Origin: Diphasiastrum complanatum
Taxonomy: Eukaryota; Streptophyta; Lycopodiopsida; Lycopodiales; Lycopodiaceae
Reading direction: 5' to 3'
Length of the DNA: 64,000 bases
Assembly (NCBI GenBank): GCA_029204225.1
Contig: CM055098.1
Coordinates: 13,355,815 to 13,419,814, forward strand
Shown: positions 1 through 11,221 of the stretch, piece after piece
Numbering within the stretch: the stretch's first letter is position 1
Layout of the letters: each line of letters begins with the position of its first letter
The notes under the pieces: model-generated
What the model was told of the DNA's origin: nothing
Database searches by the model: none
What the model saw: the letters and a program-made list of their open reading frames with translations, nothing else
Made by a program: the position numbers and the translations under genes

Positions 1-1584
1 TGTCATTGGCAAAGTTATGGGACTTCACTACCCTCGATCAACCACGATAAAAACTTCGTATGGCTGGTCCATGCTGGTCATTTATCAAATATAAAAGTTC
101 GAATAGCAGTTGTCAAGTTTATCATCGATTGTGTCATCTTAGACTTACCAGAAGATGCCAATACGTATAAACTCCTTCTTGGTACACCTTGGCTCCAGAT
201 GGCAGGTGTTGTCCAAGACTGGAAGAACAGCAAACTTACCTTTGGCAACCATGATAAACGAGTCACGGTTGACTCAAATGGCCATGTCAAGCCCGCCAAG
301 GTATACGATGATTGGTCATCTACAACATATGACGAATCAGATAGTGTCCCATCCAACCAAAAGGACACTATACACAAACCACGGACATAATCAATTGGGG
401 TCATGCGCTAGCTACCGTGGACTGTGCGGATTCCAATCGATGTCGTATCGAAACGGCTACAGAAGATGTGGATATTCTTCCATCTTCTACAGACATTGAC
501 ACACCCATCATTCCCCTCATGATGATAGACCCCATTCCTATAGCTTGGTGCCCAGGAGAACCTAGTGTCTCTATTGCCCATGTTTCGGAAGAAGGTATTC
601 TTTCCATGGATGATGTCGAAATGACGGATGATCATGTACTCCTCTATCTAGATGCTCAACGTTATCCGTCCAAAGTCATTCCTAAGGAGATCAAGTCAAC
701 AGGACCGTTGGCTCATGTCACAAGCATATAGGCCCAAAACCAAAGTATATACTTGGGACGTGTATCCCGATAAAGTCTGGGATACAATCGACAATGATAT
801 GGTAGGTGAGGCCACAACACCACCCATTCAAAAACTACAAAAACCTCGGTTACAAAAAAATACCATTATTGCTACAAAATTAACCGAGCGACAAAAACAG
901 ATGCGTGCGAAGCTTAAACAGCCAATCAAGCCCTTGTCAGAGGGGACAGACAACAAACACTCTGATAAAGCTTCCACGTCTAATAAAGAATCACCTCAAA
1001 TTTTTGTGGACCCACCTTTTGATCTTCCACAGAAGTTCAAAGACTTTACACTGGATGACGTTGTTATCCAGTTACCGCAGCCACATCGGGAACCTACACC
1101 AAGTTCCAATTCCTTTGAAGGACCCGCTAAGACAATTCCACTAAACCTTAAAGATCCTGACGAGGACATAGATCGAATAATTCATGTTGGGGCACATTTG
1201 TCATCAACCCAACTGTCTGATCTAGAGACTTTATTATGCAAATACAGGGATGTATTTGCATGGAATTATACCGAGATGAAAGGAATCTCCCCTGAAGTAG
1301 TAGTACATCGGATTTCTCTAGAAGACAATGCTAAGCCCGTTAGGGCTAAACCTTACCACAGTAACCCAATCTATCATGAGAGGATCGACGAAGATATTAA
1401 GAAATTGCTGGATGTTGGCTTCATTTATGAAGTCCAACATACTGATTGGGTATCACCCATTGTGGTTGTACCCAAGAAAAATGGCAAGCTTCGTATCTGT
1501 GTTGACCTCAAAAACCTTAATGCGGTTATGAAGAAAGTCCATTTTCCCTTGTCCCTAACAACTAGAGGAAATGGCAAGAGATGA
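1..1584 (+). pseudogene. gypsy protease tail, linker and RT N-terminal part
   Basis: The first 400 bases encode the end of a retroviral-type aspartic protease domain, recognisable by LLLGTPWLQMAGVVQDW (about 174-228), the usual segment before the RT linker in plant gypsy polyproteins. An acidic linker continues in another frame to a stop near 731. The frame from 652 then encodes the N-terminal RT region: a YRDVFAW segment, HRISLEDNAKPVRAKPY, and fingers motifs WVSPIVVVPKKNGKLRICVDL (about 1447-1510). The frame is lost near 1570. The frame changes show the gene is inactive. Expected product would be the pol polyprotein acting in virus-like particles. Confidence 0.85.
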
Positions 1585-2079
1585 AGCTTTCAGCTTCTTG
1601 GATGGGTTCAGAGGCTATTTCCTTGTTCAAATAGCCCCTGAAGATAAACATAAAACAGCTTTTGCCACAGAGAGCGGCGTTTACGCTTATAACGTTATGT
1701 CTTTTGGCTTATGTAATGCCCCCTCAACATTCCAACGGATCATGCAACTGGCCTTTCAAGATCTATTACATTGGGTTGTGGAGATTTATCTCTACGATCT
1801 AGGTGTACATTCTTCCGCTGCTACGCACCTAGATGCCTTGGAGAAAATCTTCATTCGCTGTCGTAGGTTCGGCATCTCACTAAACCCTGATAAATGCCAA
1901 ATATGGGTCAGCCATAGGGTTGTACTCGGGCATATAATATCAAAGGACGGAATTTCTACCGACCCGTCAAAAATCAAGGTTATCGTGGACATGCCCCTAC
2001 CTGCAACAATGAAGGAAGTATATGTCTTCCTCGGTTATACCAACTACTATCGCATCTTTATAATCGACTATGCTGGAAA
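1571..2079 (+). pseudogene. gypsy RT palm, catalytic motif damaged
   Basis: Encodes the RT palm: FSFLDGFRGYFLVQIAPEDKHKTAF (first catalytic Asp region), YNVMSFGLCNAPSTFQR, and then IYLYDLGVHS at 1784-1813, where plant gypsy elements have YLDDL or YVDD. The first of the two adjacent catalytic aspartates is replaced by tyrosine (TAC for GAC). It continues through the thumb (NPDKCQIWVSHRVVLGHIIS, FLGYTNYYR) and is cut at 2080 by the LTR of element A. Downstream residues read from the inserted LTR are not part of this gene. Confidence 0.9.
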
Positions 2080-2899
2080 TGGACAAAAAGTACAAAAAGG
2101 ACCAAGAGTGGATCCTAATCTGATCCTCAAGAGGGATTGGTTATCAGATTACTTGATCTATCAATCTACTTCAGATTAAGATCAGTCTAGATCAATTCTA
2201 GACACAAAATCCTAACAAGAACAATAATTAATTGAAGGTAAGTGTACTTTATGGTTTCACACGTGTGAAACACTGTCTGAGTACAGACTCCAACCAAAAA
2301 ATTAAGTACACATTGATAGAACCTCAAAACAATCAAAACAAATGTAGACAAATGGAGAGAATCACTCAAAATTGCTTCCAAAACCAAGATTGGTGTCTCA
2401 CACTGATTATGGCCAAATGTGGCTCTATATATACAATAAGTGGGAGCTCGTGGTACTAATCATCCCTTTGATCCCACATGTGCGAAGGTGCTTTGTCATA
2501 TGATGATTCATCATGCAAAACTGACACTTGGACAAAACCTTCTATTTTGAGCACTTTTGGTCCATTTTCCTTCTATATGGAGATCTACTAGAAGTCAAAA
2601 TTCGCCTAGTTCAGCTTATTCCACACGTGTGAGCTGTCCTCTACACATGGGATATGACACCTAACCAAAATATTTGGCTCATGCAATCAATAGATTGATG
2701 CCATGTGTCATATATCTAGAAAACTAGTTTTTGACCTTTTTAGCCACTAGAACTTGAATTAAATCATATGTACAACCTATATGATTATGGTACATGACAA
2801 GTACACTATTTTCACACATGGGAACAGGCTCCACACATGTGTGTTTATCTATATACAAAATTTTTGGCCTCTACCAAGCTTATTTTTGCATTTTTCACA
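2080..2899 (-). repeat. 3' LTR of element A
   Basis: An 820-bp LTR on the minus strand. It has lost 11 bp relative to the 5' copy (near 2589). It carries a TATATATA box at 2426-2433 (minus strand) and the palindrome CACACGTGTG at 2258-2267 and 2622-2631, plus a CACACATGTGTG variant near 2852. The terminal TGTGAAAAATGC matches the LTR starts of element B and nearly those of element E. Confidence 0.93.
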
Positions 2900-2912
2900 C
2901 TCCTCAAAAATC
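2900..2912 (-). other. polypurine tract of element A
   Basis: On the minus strand a purine-rich GAGGAG stretch lies directly before the 3' LTR; the equivalent in element B is longer (GAGGAGGAG, 40685-40693). It is the expected priming site for plus-strand synthesis. Confidence 0.7.
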
Positions 2913-3036
2913 TAGCTTGGTAAATCTAGCTTGATGGAAAACATGATGATCTTGAACTTGACTCCATGGGCTGAATTGGTCTTTGCTGGTTCAAAAGGTG
3001 TGAAGATCAGCCGATGAGCTTGATGTTGATCTAAAA

Positions 3037-4416
3037 TCACCATATCCATGATAGTGCTTCTTTGATGTTGACATCTTTGATGAGCTTGAGAGCTTTGCAC
3101 CATCCTAGCACCTCCAAAATTGATTCCTTCCAATTTTCATGTAGATGCTTGACCTTGAGGCTTGCTCCTTCACATGAGATATGCTCCTCTTTCCCTTGAA
3201 ATGTGAGCCACATGGGTTCAACCATGTTTCTTGAGTTTCTTTTTGGAATCACAACTTGAGAAGGTCTCTCCTCCTCAATCCTTGGCACACTTGAACCTTG
3301 AGATGACTCCTTAAGATCCTCTTCATGATGCTCCTTCTTGATGGAAATCCAAGACCTCCATGTCTCATAATGATCACAATAAGTATGACCATTCAATATG
3401 CACTTCCTATGATTATCAAGATAACTTATGCTAGAAACATAAGTCCAAAAATCACCACAACTTGGCATGATTTTTCCAACATTGAAATCAAAAGGTATCT
3501 CCATCTCAATAAGGCTAACTACTTTCTTATGGATATAAGTGTCCACTTTGGATGCTGCACTTATTCTCATAAGAAGTTTACAACTTGCCTTCAGGATTGA
3601 AAACATACAATTTTTATCTTTATGAATGAACACATCATTCATGATCTTATTGAAACCAAAAGATCCTACATTATGAAGATATTTCCATTTCCTTGACTTC
3701 ATAACTAATGTAAGCTTACAAGGAAAACATATTTTGCTATCTTTTAAGGCATCACACTCAACTAGTATTGCCTTAATCCACCTTTGAGATACAAAAATCT
3801 CTTCAAAGCAAAATGGTTCTTCATAAGTTGACATGAGAGCATAAATGAAACTATTTTCATTTTGTGATTGCTCCTTATTCTTGATTGATTTCTCTTGGAT
3901 AATAACAATAAGTTTGAACTTGTCCAAAGTTACAAGCAAAATACTTTCCAAGGACATAAAATAAATCCAAGTTACTTTCATGAAAGTGACATCTATCTTT
4001 GCATCTTGAACCAAACAATGCACTTCCAAATGAAAAATTTCAAAAGATTTGACATGTGTTGTGATGGACTCTTGAAGACAAATCTTGCAAGTCCTTGTGA
4101 GACTCCAAGCCTCATTCACCTTTCCACAAAGGAAACACCTTTCCTTGGAGTTGTCCTTCTTGTATTTGCATTTTGAACTTGAAGCTCCATCCTTCACCTC
4201 GGCCCCCTTGATTTGGTTCTCCTTGGATGGATTGGTCCTCTTTTTGTAGCATCTTGCGAAAATATATCCTCCCTTGCCACAAAGGTTGCACTTAGGATCC
4301 TTTCTTTCCTTCACTAGGATGCCACCTATTGATGCCATGTGAATAAAAACCTGTGATATGATTCTACAAATGTAATTTGTGACTTTCAAGAGACTAGATT
4401 TGAACATCTTCAACAA
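3037..4416 (-). CDS. Element A ORF: degenerate gag-pol-derived protein
   Basis: A 459-codon ORF, uninterrupted. Near residues 40-55 there is a gag-type zinc knuckle, CNLCGKGGYIFARC, in which the usual histidine of CX2CX4HX4C is tyrosine; the same change is in element B. A second cysteine cluster follows, CFLC-X12-CKIC, also conserved in B. After residue 200 the segment EPFCFEEIFVSQRWIKAI resembles the start of the copia RT domain but no RT catalytic motif follows. The rest is unrecognised. The ORF is the only coding capacity of the element. I infer a remnant of a copia gag-pol that was trimmed and may or may not still be translated; function unknown. In B the same ORF is broken near its end. 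Confidence 0.7.
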   Translation of the reverse strand: MLKMFKSSLLKVTNYICRIISQVFIHMASIGGILVKERKDPKCNLCGKGGYIFARCYKKRTNPSKENQIKGAEVKDGASSSKCKYKKDNSKERCFLCGKVNEAWSLTRTCKICLQESITTHVKSFEIFHLEVHCLVQDAKIDVTFMKVTWIYFMSLESILLVTLDKFKLIVIIQEKSIKNKEQSQNENSFIYALMSTYEEPFCFEEIFVSQRWIKAILVECDALKDSKICFPCKLTLVMKSRKWKYLHNVGSFGFNKIMNDVFIHKDKNCMFSILKASCKLLMRISAASKVDTYIHKKVVSLIEMEIPFDFNVGKIMPSCGDFWTYVSSISYLDNHRKCILNGHTYCDHYETWRSWISIKKEHHEEDLKESSQGSSVPRIEEERPSQVVIPKRNSRNMVEPMWLTFQGKEEHISCEGASLKVKHLHENWKESILEVLGWCKALKLIKDVNIKEALSWIW

Positions 4417-5987
4417 TCTAGAAGGATCTACAAAAGATCTAGCTCACAAACCTAAGAATCAATCTTCACAGTAATGACTAGTCACTTGGAAACTTTGCTT
4501 TGATCACTAAGACAAAAGCACACAATCTTTGAATCAAATAACTAAAGAAATCATATCCAATCTCCTATTGGACTCATCAAATACTAATGACTCTTTCTTT
4601 TGAAAGTTGAAATGGATATGAAAAAGATTTGACACCTAGATTTTCCTTTTCACTTGACTAGTTCTCTCAACACTTGAGATTCTTGAACAAAAGATGGGTT
4701 TTGTTTCAAATACATGAAAATCAAACTTAATCACTTCTTTTGGACTCACTCTTAACCCAAATAATCTCACACTTGAGATTTAGAATGAATTTGATTTGAT
4801 TTGACAACAAACTATACCACCAATTTTTCACAAAGCTTAAAAAATTAGACAACTAGAGATTCACAAAGATCCCAACCATGCATGAATACTCAAATATGGA
4901 CTCCTCCTCATTCTAGACATCCAATGAGATCACAAATTGACCCTCACACTCTCACAAAGAAAGTTGAATAGAACTAATTTGAGTTTCATACATTCTATGT
5001 CAATTTTTGCTCAACAAATTGAATTCAATCACTCCTATTGGATTTCACCAATTACTCTACCTTTTGAGACTTGGAATGAATTTCAAAATCAAAAGTTGTG
5101 ATTTTTCTCACTAAGATCTAATGCCACTTAGAAAGATTTGATCACTTAGGAGAAGACAAACTCTTCACCAATAACAACACAAAATGAGCTTCTAGATCTT
5201 GCCCTCTACAAAGGAAGGAACTCTTAGAAAATTGGATCTCTCTCTACACATTTGTCATAGACACCTTAATGACTCTTTTCAAACCTTACAATCACTCAAA
5301 CAAATTGATTAGGGTTGAACAATTTGACTTGGATCTCAATCTCTTTTCTAGAACTCTGAATTTAAGCCAATCTATGTCAAATTCTACAAAAGATTTGCAT
5401 AGATGCTCTATATGCACTAGAAACTCTCAAAGGTTTCACTTGGAGGACAGATCCAAGGATGTTTTCTAGCAAATTGATGCTTTTAAACTTGACCCTATCA
5501 CTCTTGAACAAATCTAGAGTGATGGTACAATGGATTTCAACCTCTCACCTTGCATATCACTCCTTAATCTATGATTTTTAGCAAAATCTCTCTCAACTTC
5601 AACATGCACTCAAAAAATCAAAGAAAATCATGTAATGCTCCTAATTCAAGCTTCAATTTTAATTTTCTGGCTGATCTAATCCAATAACTAATCAAGGGAT
5701 TAGATTCTCTATAGAAAATGCTTGATTTTGCACTAAAAATCTCTCAAATTGGGTGTGTGAGTCAAATTGTACAAATTTTTGAATTTTCTAAGCCAAAACC
5801 GGATCTGTACGGCCTCACACGTGTGAAAAGGGTTCCTACAACCCACAACAAGATCTGGACCAAAAATTTTGAGGATAGCTATCAAATCCAACTCGCTACA
5901 CAAAATTTCACTAGTTTCCAAAAAAGTGCTAATTTTGGCTTTGATTTGGATTAACCCTATCAATTTCAACAAAAACTCTTGTACTTG
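4417..5987 (-). other. Leader of element A, no gene seen
   Basis: About 1.57 kb between the primer-binding site and the ORF. It is rich in Lys/Asn-type low-complexity frames without a domain, and matches the leader of element B (37636-39222). It contains one CACACGTGTG palindrome at 5815-5824. Confidence 0.75.
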
Positions 5988-5999
5988 GCTCTGATACCA
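5988..5999 (-). other. primer-binding site of element A
   Basis: Minus-strand TGGTATCAGAGC, the standard plant copia site complementary to initiator methionine tRNA, directly adjoining the 5' LTR end at 6000. Confidence 0.93.
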
Positions 6000-6830
6000 T
6001 GTGCAAAAAGTACAAAAAGGACCAAGAGTGGATCCTAATCTGATCCTCAAGAGGGATTGGTTGTCAAATTACTTGATCTATCAATCTACTTCAGATTAAG
6101 ATCACTCTAGATCAATTTTAGACACAAAATCCTAACAAGAACAATCATTAATTGAAGGTAACTGTACTTTATGGTTTCACACGTGTGAAACATTGTCTGA
6201 GTACGGACTCCAACCTGAAAATTAAGTACACATTGATAGAACCTCAAAACAATCAAAACAAATGTAGACAAATGGAGAGAATCACTCAAAATTGCTTCCA
6301 AAACCAAGATTGGTGTCTCACACTGATTATGGCCAAATGTGGCTCTATATATACAATAAGTGGGAGCTCGTGGTACTGATCATCCCTTTGATCCCACATG
6401 TGTGAAGGTGCTTTGTCATATGATGATTCATCATGCAAAACTGACACTTGGACAAAACCTTCTATTTTGAGCACTTTTGGTCCATTTTCCTTCTATATGG
6501 AGATCTACTTGGAAATCTTCTAGAAGTCAAAATTCGCCTAATTCAGCTTATTCCACACGTGTGAGCTGTCCTCTACACATGGGATATGACACCTAACCAA
6601 AATATTTGGCTCATGCAATCAATAGATTGATGCCATGTGTCATATATCTAGAAAACTAGTTTTTGGCCTTTTTAGCCACTAGAACTTGAATTAAATCATA
6701 TGTACAACCTATATGATTATGGTACATGACAAGTACACTATTTTCACACGTGGGAACAGGCTCCACACATGTGTGTTTATCTATATACAATATTTTTGAC
6801 TTTATCAAGCTTATTTTTGTATTTTTTACA
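6000..6830 (-). repeat. 5' LTR of element A
   Basis: An 831-bp LTR, minus strand, TG...CA. It has a TATATATA box at 6346-6353 and CACACGTGTG palindromes near 6178 and 6556. Its outer edge joins GGCAA of the gypsy target. Confidence 0.93.
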
Positions 6831-7508
6831 GGCAAGGCACGTCTCGTTTATTTAGTTGTGGTAGATCCTCGCTGGACCGAAGAACGAATCAAGGCCTTTG
6901 AGGAGTTGAAGACAGCACTCACAACGGCTCCCATACTCCGCTCGCCAGATTACACGAAAGAATTCCATGTGCATACTAACGCAAGTAAGTATGCCATTGG
7001 GGGTCTTCTTGCACAACCAGGCGAGTATGGCAAGGACTTTCCCATATGTTTCTTAAGCAGGCAACTGGTGCCTGCTGAAGTAAACTATACCACTACCGAG
7101 AGAGAAGCATTGGCAATGGTCTATGCGGTACAACAACTACGACATTATTTATTAGGCCAGACCTTTGCTTTCTACACAGACCATCAAGCACTCCTATATA
7201 TCGTTAATAAGTCCTGTAACACGGGACAAATAGCTCGATGGCTACTAATTTTGGAGAAATTTAATTTCCGTATAGTCATTCGGAAAGGGTCCCAACATTT
7301 CATGGCGGATCACCTTTCCAGACTACCAAGTGCTGAAAAAGCAACTGCACCAGTCAACGATGATCTTCCTGATGCATGCCTTTTTCAGATCGATGCCACA
7401 CCCCTATGGGCTGAGGAGATCACTCAGTTCCTCACAACAGGCCGACTAAAAGAAGGCCTGAGTACAATGAAAAAAAGAAATTTTTTAATGAAAGCAGCAC
7501 CCTTTTAG
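6831..7508 (+). pseudogene. gypsy RNase H, resumed after element A
   Basis: The gypsy frame resumes after the insertion. The thumb/connection segment WTEERIKAFEELKTALTTAPIL is followed by RNase H: FHVHTNASKYAIGGLLAQPG at about 6963-7022, TEREALAMVYAVQQLRHYL, FYTDHQALLYIV and the end FMADHLSRLPS (about 7300-7330). The first catalytic Asp (normally TDAS) is Asn here. The frame stays open to 7508 and includes the start of the spacer to integrase. Confidence 0.9.
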
Positions 7509-8512
7509 TTAATTGCGGGACAACTTTACAAAAGGAGTATTGACGGCATTATTCAACGATGTGCCTATGAATCTGAGATACGACCGATAATATTATAGAA
7601 GACGAAGCCTTCCATAAGTGAGGGATTGACTTTGTTGGACCCATCAGTCCAGCAGCGAAACATACCTAAGCTCGATACATCCTCATAGCCACAGATTACG
7701 CCACTAAGTGGGTAGAGGCCCGAGCAACGAAGGACGCCAACGCAAAAACAGTTGCACGTTTTCTTTACGAAAACATTATTACCCATTTTGGTTGTCCCAT
7801 TGAGCTTGTTAGTGATCGCGGCACGCATTTTTTAAATGCTGTCGTTGATAATCTCCTACGCCATTGCCTTGTCGTTCACAGAAAAAGTACACCGTACTAT
7901 CCTAGGTATAATGGCCAGGCTGAATCAACTAACAAGATGATCTGTAAAATTCTAACCAAGATAGTTGAAACCAGTCGTTCTGATTGGGAAACAAAACTTT
8001 TCTCAGCTATCTGGGCTTACCGCACCACCCCGAAGAAAGCCACTGGGTGGGTAACCCCTTTCCACTTAGTATACGGTCAAGAAGAGGTAATGCTCGTAGA
8101 ATTCTTAGTACCTTCGCTAAGAGTTACGGAGGCCTTTTCAATAGATCTATGTGAAAAAGCTTCAATCGAACAACAAGTCAAAACCAGGCTGTTTACGTTA
8201 GCCCAGTTATGCGAGACAAGACTAATGTCTTATCACGCACAACTAGTTAACAAACGATGCCAAAAAGCCTAGCATGACCGTCACCTGCGCAATAAGGGTC
8301 TACATTTAGGTGACCAGGTACTTCTTTATACATCAAAGAAGCACCCCGGCAAGTTGAAGTTCAGAAGTGAAGGGCCATACGTTATTAACAAAATATTTCC
8401 TAATGGTGCAGTCCAGTTACAAACACTTGACGGGACACTCCTAGACACTGTCGTAAACGGTGGTCATCTACGGCGGTACTACAAAGAGTTGTTCTTTGTT
8501 GACCCAATTTAG
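7509..8512 (+). pseudogene. gypsy integrase, zinc-binding region deleted
   Basis: After a short QLYKRSIDGIIQRC segment the HHCC zinc-binding domain is missing: the sequence jumps near 7575-7620 to the catalytic core. The core keeps its three acidic positions in context: LIATDYATKWVEA (about 7681-7719), ELVSDRGTHF (about 7803-7832) and NGQAESTNK (about 7912-7938), but a stop before the first Asp and a stop at 8270 break the frame. The C-terminal domain follows (GDQVLLYTSKKHPGKLKF) and ends in GGHLRRYYKELFFVDPI with a stop at about 8510. Integrase inserts the cDNA copy; this one cannot be functional. Confidence 0.87.
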
Positions 8513-8906
8513 GATCTTTTCCCTTGAAGAAAAAAAAAAACAAAAAGGGTTTTTAATATTATTTTATTCCTTTCCTTGTACATCTCGCCTATTGTTCACC
8601 TCATTCCTTGTTTATACTTCATATCATTACTTATGTACATTCTATGCATTTTTTTTCTTTTTTTATTCTATTCATACTCATGGGTCATGGGTGTTCTAGA
8701 TCAACAACTGATAGGCTACACCTTAGGAAATCATTCTCACACTTCAGCCACCTCATCTCTGTCTCCCTGGTATCTCAAGGTAACCAACATTCCTGGAGAT
8801 ACACCTCTTTTATAAGAACTTCTACTCTAAGCTAAAGTCCTATTTTCCTTGGAGTTCTTCACTTGCATCAAACAGATCCATTTATGCATCATGAGATTTT
8901 TCTCAA
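8513..8906. other. Post-pol spacer, no gene seen
   Basis: Contains an A-rich run at 8529-8540 and T-rich low-complexity sequence (8640-8670). No ORF with a recognisable domain. Confidence 0.6.
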
Positions 8907-9558
8907 ATCTCAACCGAAGTGCTTTTGTCATATCTCGACCGAAGCAGTTCCTTCAGATCTCGACCGAAGCAGTCCCTTCATATCTCGACCGGAGCCTTCC
9001 TTCAGATGTCAACCGAAGCGGTTCTGTCAGCTCTTGACCGGAGTCTTCCTTCAGATCTCAACCGAAGCGGTTCTATCAGATCTTGACTGGAGCCTTCCTT
9101 CATATCTCGACCGAAGCAATTCCTTCAAATCTCGACCGGAGCATTCCTTCAGATCTCGACCGAAGCAGTTCCTTCAGATCTCGACCGGAGCAGTTCCTTC
9201 AGATCTTGATCGAAGCAGTCCCTTCAAATCTCGACTGAAGCATTTCTTCAGATCTCGACCGAAGCGATTCTGTCAGCTCTCGACCGGAGCCTTCCTTCAG
9301 ATCTCGACCGAAGCGGTTCTGTCAGATCTCGACCGGAGCCTTCCTTCAGATCTCGACCGAAGCAGTTCCTTCAGATCTTGACCAAAGCAGTCCCTTCAGA
9401 TCTTGACCAGAGCCTTCCTTCAGATCTCGACTGAAGTAGTTCCTTCAGATCTCGACCAGAGCCTTCCTTCGAATCTCGACCGGAGCAGTTCTGTGAGATC
9501 TCAACCAGAGCAGTCATTTTGAATTTTGACTGGAGGACATACATTCAAATTTTACGAA
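8907..9558. repeat. 25-bp minisatellite, cluster 1
   Basis: About 25 head-to-tail copies of a 25-bp unit with core ATCTCGACCGAAGC followed by a variable spacer such as AGTTCCTTCAG. Variants with CCGGAGCC alternate irregularly. Because three units make 75 bases, frames stay open by chance and produce a spurious 172-codon ORF. The array starts about 400 bases after the gypsy pol stop; tandem repeats in the 3' untranslated region are known in Tat/Ogre-type gypsy elements, so this may be element-borne. Confidence 0.92.
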
Positions 9559-10166
9559 CCATCATGTCCCATCTCCCTTGCAACCAGACGATGACGACAA
9601 TAAATGCCCTCTCACCGAAGCCATTCGCACCTCAGTGAAGTGCGAAGCTAAAGCGTTTTCTGGCAACAATCTGCGGTGATCTTCCTGCTCTTGACACCGA
9701 TCCTGGTGCTCGACTATTCAATCTGTCCGTCATCATCTTCACACCATCTCACCATCGTTATCACTCCCTTATGAGCACCATCACCGAAACCTTCAACACA
9801 AACGTCGCCGGCAGAATCCCTTATATCTCAAGTTTCGCATGCTGATGGGTAGTGTCACACGAGCACTTATCACGCTCCTGTCACACTATTGAACATCCTA
9901 CAATCACAATCAAAAACCATACACCTTCAAGCTACTTCATCCCTGAAAGATACACATCCATAACATTAAAACCATTGTCAAACACCTGCACTTCCTCCTA
10001 TTCCACTCGCCATCTTCTTAACTCGACCTCACTCTGTTCACCCACCTTTACTTCATCACCCACACCGCTCTACCCCACACAACCATCTTTCACATAACTC
10101 CCTTTCCAAACCTGCTCATACATCCCTTCCCCCACACTTTCCGAACCATTCTACATCGCCACTTCC
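9559..10166. other. Spacer between minisatellite clusters
   Basis: C-rich, low-complexity sequence without a recognisable gene. A 81-codon frame (9852-10097) is Ser/Thr/Pro-rich and has no domain. Confidence 0.6.
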
Positions 10167-10496
10167 CATCTCAACCAGATCCCCCTCCTTCAACACTCAA
10201 CCGAAGTCCTCCTTTCACATCTCAACTGAAGCCACTCCAGCAGATCTCAACCGAAGCCACTCCATCAGATCTCAACCAGAGCCCAACCTTTCCCATCTCA
10301 ACCGAAGCCACGCTATCAGATTTCAACCGAAGCCCAACCCATCAGATCTCAACTGAAGCCACTCCATTAGATCTCAACCGGAGCCCAACCTTTTCCATCT
10401 CAACCAAAGCCACTCCATCAGATTTCAACTGGAGCCCAACCCTTTACATCTCAACTGATGCCCTTTCCATTGTCTTAGCTCTCAACCGAAGCAGGT
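10167..10496. repeat. 25-bp minisatellite, cluster 2
   Basis: About a dozen copies of the same family as cluster 1, with the core ATCTCAACCGAAGCC and spacers such as ACTCCATCAG. Units are 25-26 bp. Here the core has CAACC where cluster 1 mostly has CGACC, so each cluster has been homogenised separately. Confidence 0.88.
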
Positions 10497-10529
10497 TTTC
10501 CATAACCCTCCTTCTTCCATTTTCCAACC

Positions 10530-11221
10530 ATGTCGTCCAACCCTAGTTCCAGTTCAGATGATCCCGAAGCAAGCAAGCTCGACATCCAACTGTGCAAGCT
10601 TGACCTTACAGAGATGCAGACCTGGTACCAGCAGGCGGAGTCCTTCTTCAAGGAAATCGAATTTCAGATCCCTGTCTTGACAGGTTATCAAAGCCCCTAT
10701 CTAGTACAATGGCATATGCTAATTATCATACCACGACAAGATCATGTCAGATCATAGTTCCCCCTATCAGGAATTATGTCTATAATGTATCCTTTGCGGC
10801 AGCTGACTTGCAACCTTATGGTTTCCCACGAGGGCCAAACACTGTCACAAGGACACTCCAAAAGATAGAGCAAACGGCATATTTCAAATATATTGATCCC
10901 TCTGTGACCAAGTGGAAGAACAAGGATAGGTACAGGCTGGAAGCAATCAACGACAAATAACTTCAAGCAGCATGTGCATATCTCACCAGATGCACACAAA
11001 AGCCTCGAATAAAAGTGCTGAGGGTACCCATGTCCCTATTTCACATGATGGCAGATTCACGACTGCATGCCCAAAACCTCTATGATTGGGCACAGTTTGC
11101 TTCGAATTGTCTTCATGAGTGCATTAAGCACAAGCAGCCTATCACAATATTAGGATATCTGATGAAAGATATCACTCTACATCAAGTACAAAACGGGCCA
11201 AAGCTCCAACAACAACTGTAA
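10530..11221 (+). pseudogene. Unrecognised retroelement-associated ORF fragments
   Basis: Three consecutive frames seem to derive from one ancestral ORF: 10530-10757 (75 codons, serine-rich start MSSNPSSSSDDPEASK), 10709-10960 (contains RNYVYNVSFAAADLQPYGFP and KIEQTAYFKYIDPSVTKWKNKDRY) and 11015-11221 (RVPMSLFHMMADSRLHAQNLYDWAQFASNCLHE). Composition is protein-like but I recognise no domain. It sits between the minisatellite and a copia fragment, so it could be an extra ORF of a gypsy element or the gag of another. Function unknown. Confidence 0.4.

Larger units (their letters stand above)
2080..6830 (-). mobile_element. Element A: non-autonomous LTR retrotransposon
   Basis: A 4751-bp element read on the minus strand. 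LTRs at 6000-6830 (5') and 2080-2899 (3') begin TG and end CA; the primer-binding site abuts the 5' LTR and a purine-rich tract precedes the 3' LTR. The flanks are GGAAA (2075-2079) and GGCAA (6831-6835), a 5-bp target duplication with one mismatch, inside the pol of the gypsy relic. Internally there is one ORF (3037-4416) and a long leader, but no integrase, RT or RNase H. It is closely related to element B at 36794-41526. By eye the two LTRs differ at about two dozen positions plus one 11-bp indel, so the insertion is not recent. Confidence 0.93.
1..8512 (+). mobile_element. Ty3/gypsy retrotransposon relic, split by element A
   Basis: A gypsy-type pol runs from a protease tail through reverse transcriptase, RNase H and integrase to the characteristic C-terminal GGHLRRYYKE ending near 8500, in the order PR-RT-RH-IN that defines Ty3/gypsy. 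It is interrupted at 2080-6830 by another LTR element; joining 2079 to 6831 restores the reading frame across DYAGKAR. The copy is dead: several frameshifts, a changed RT catalytic motif, a changed RNase H residue and a deleted integrase zinc-binding region. No chromodomain is visible. The 5' part lies outside the window, and I cannot identify a 3' LTR; the minisatellite after pol may be its 3' untranslated region. Confidence 0.9.

Noticed and set aside
8863-9381. 172-codon ORF rich in SRPKQFLQIST-type repeats
   Set aside because: It is the translation of the 25-bp minisatellite, whose period keeps frames open; no sign of a gene.
8907-9558. Possible CRISPR-like array
   Set aside because: Plant nuclear DNA; 25-bp head-to-tail units with no unique spacers. 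It is a minisatellite.
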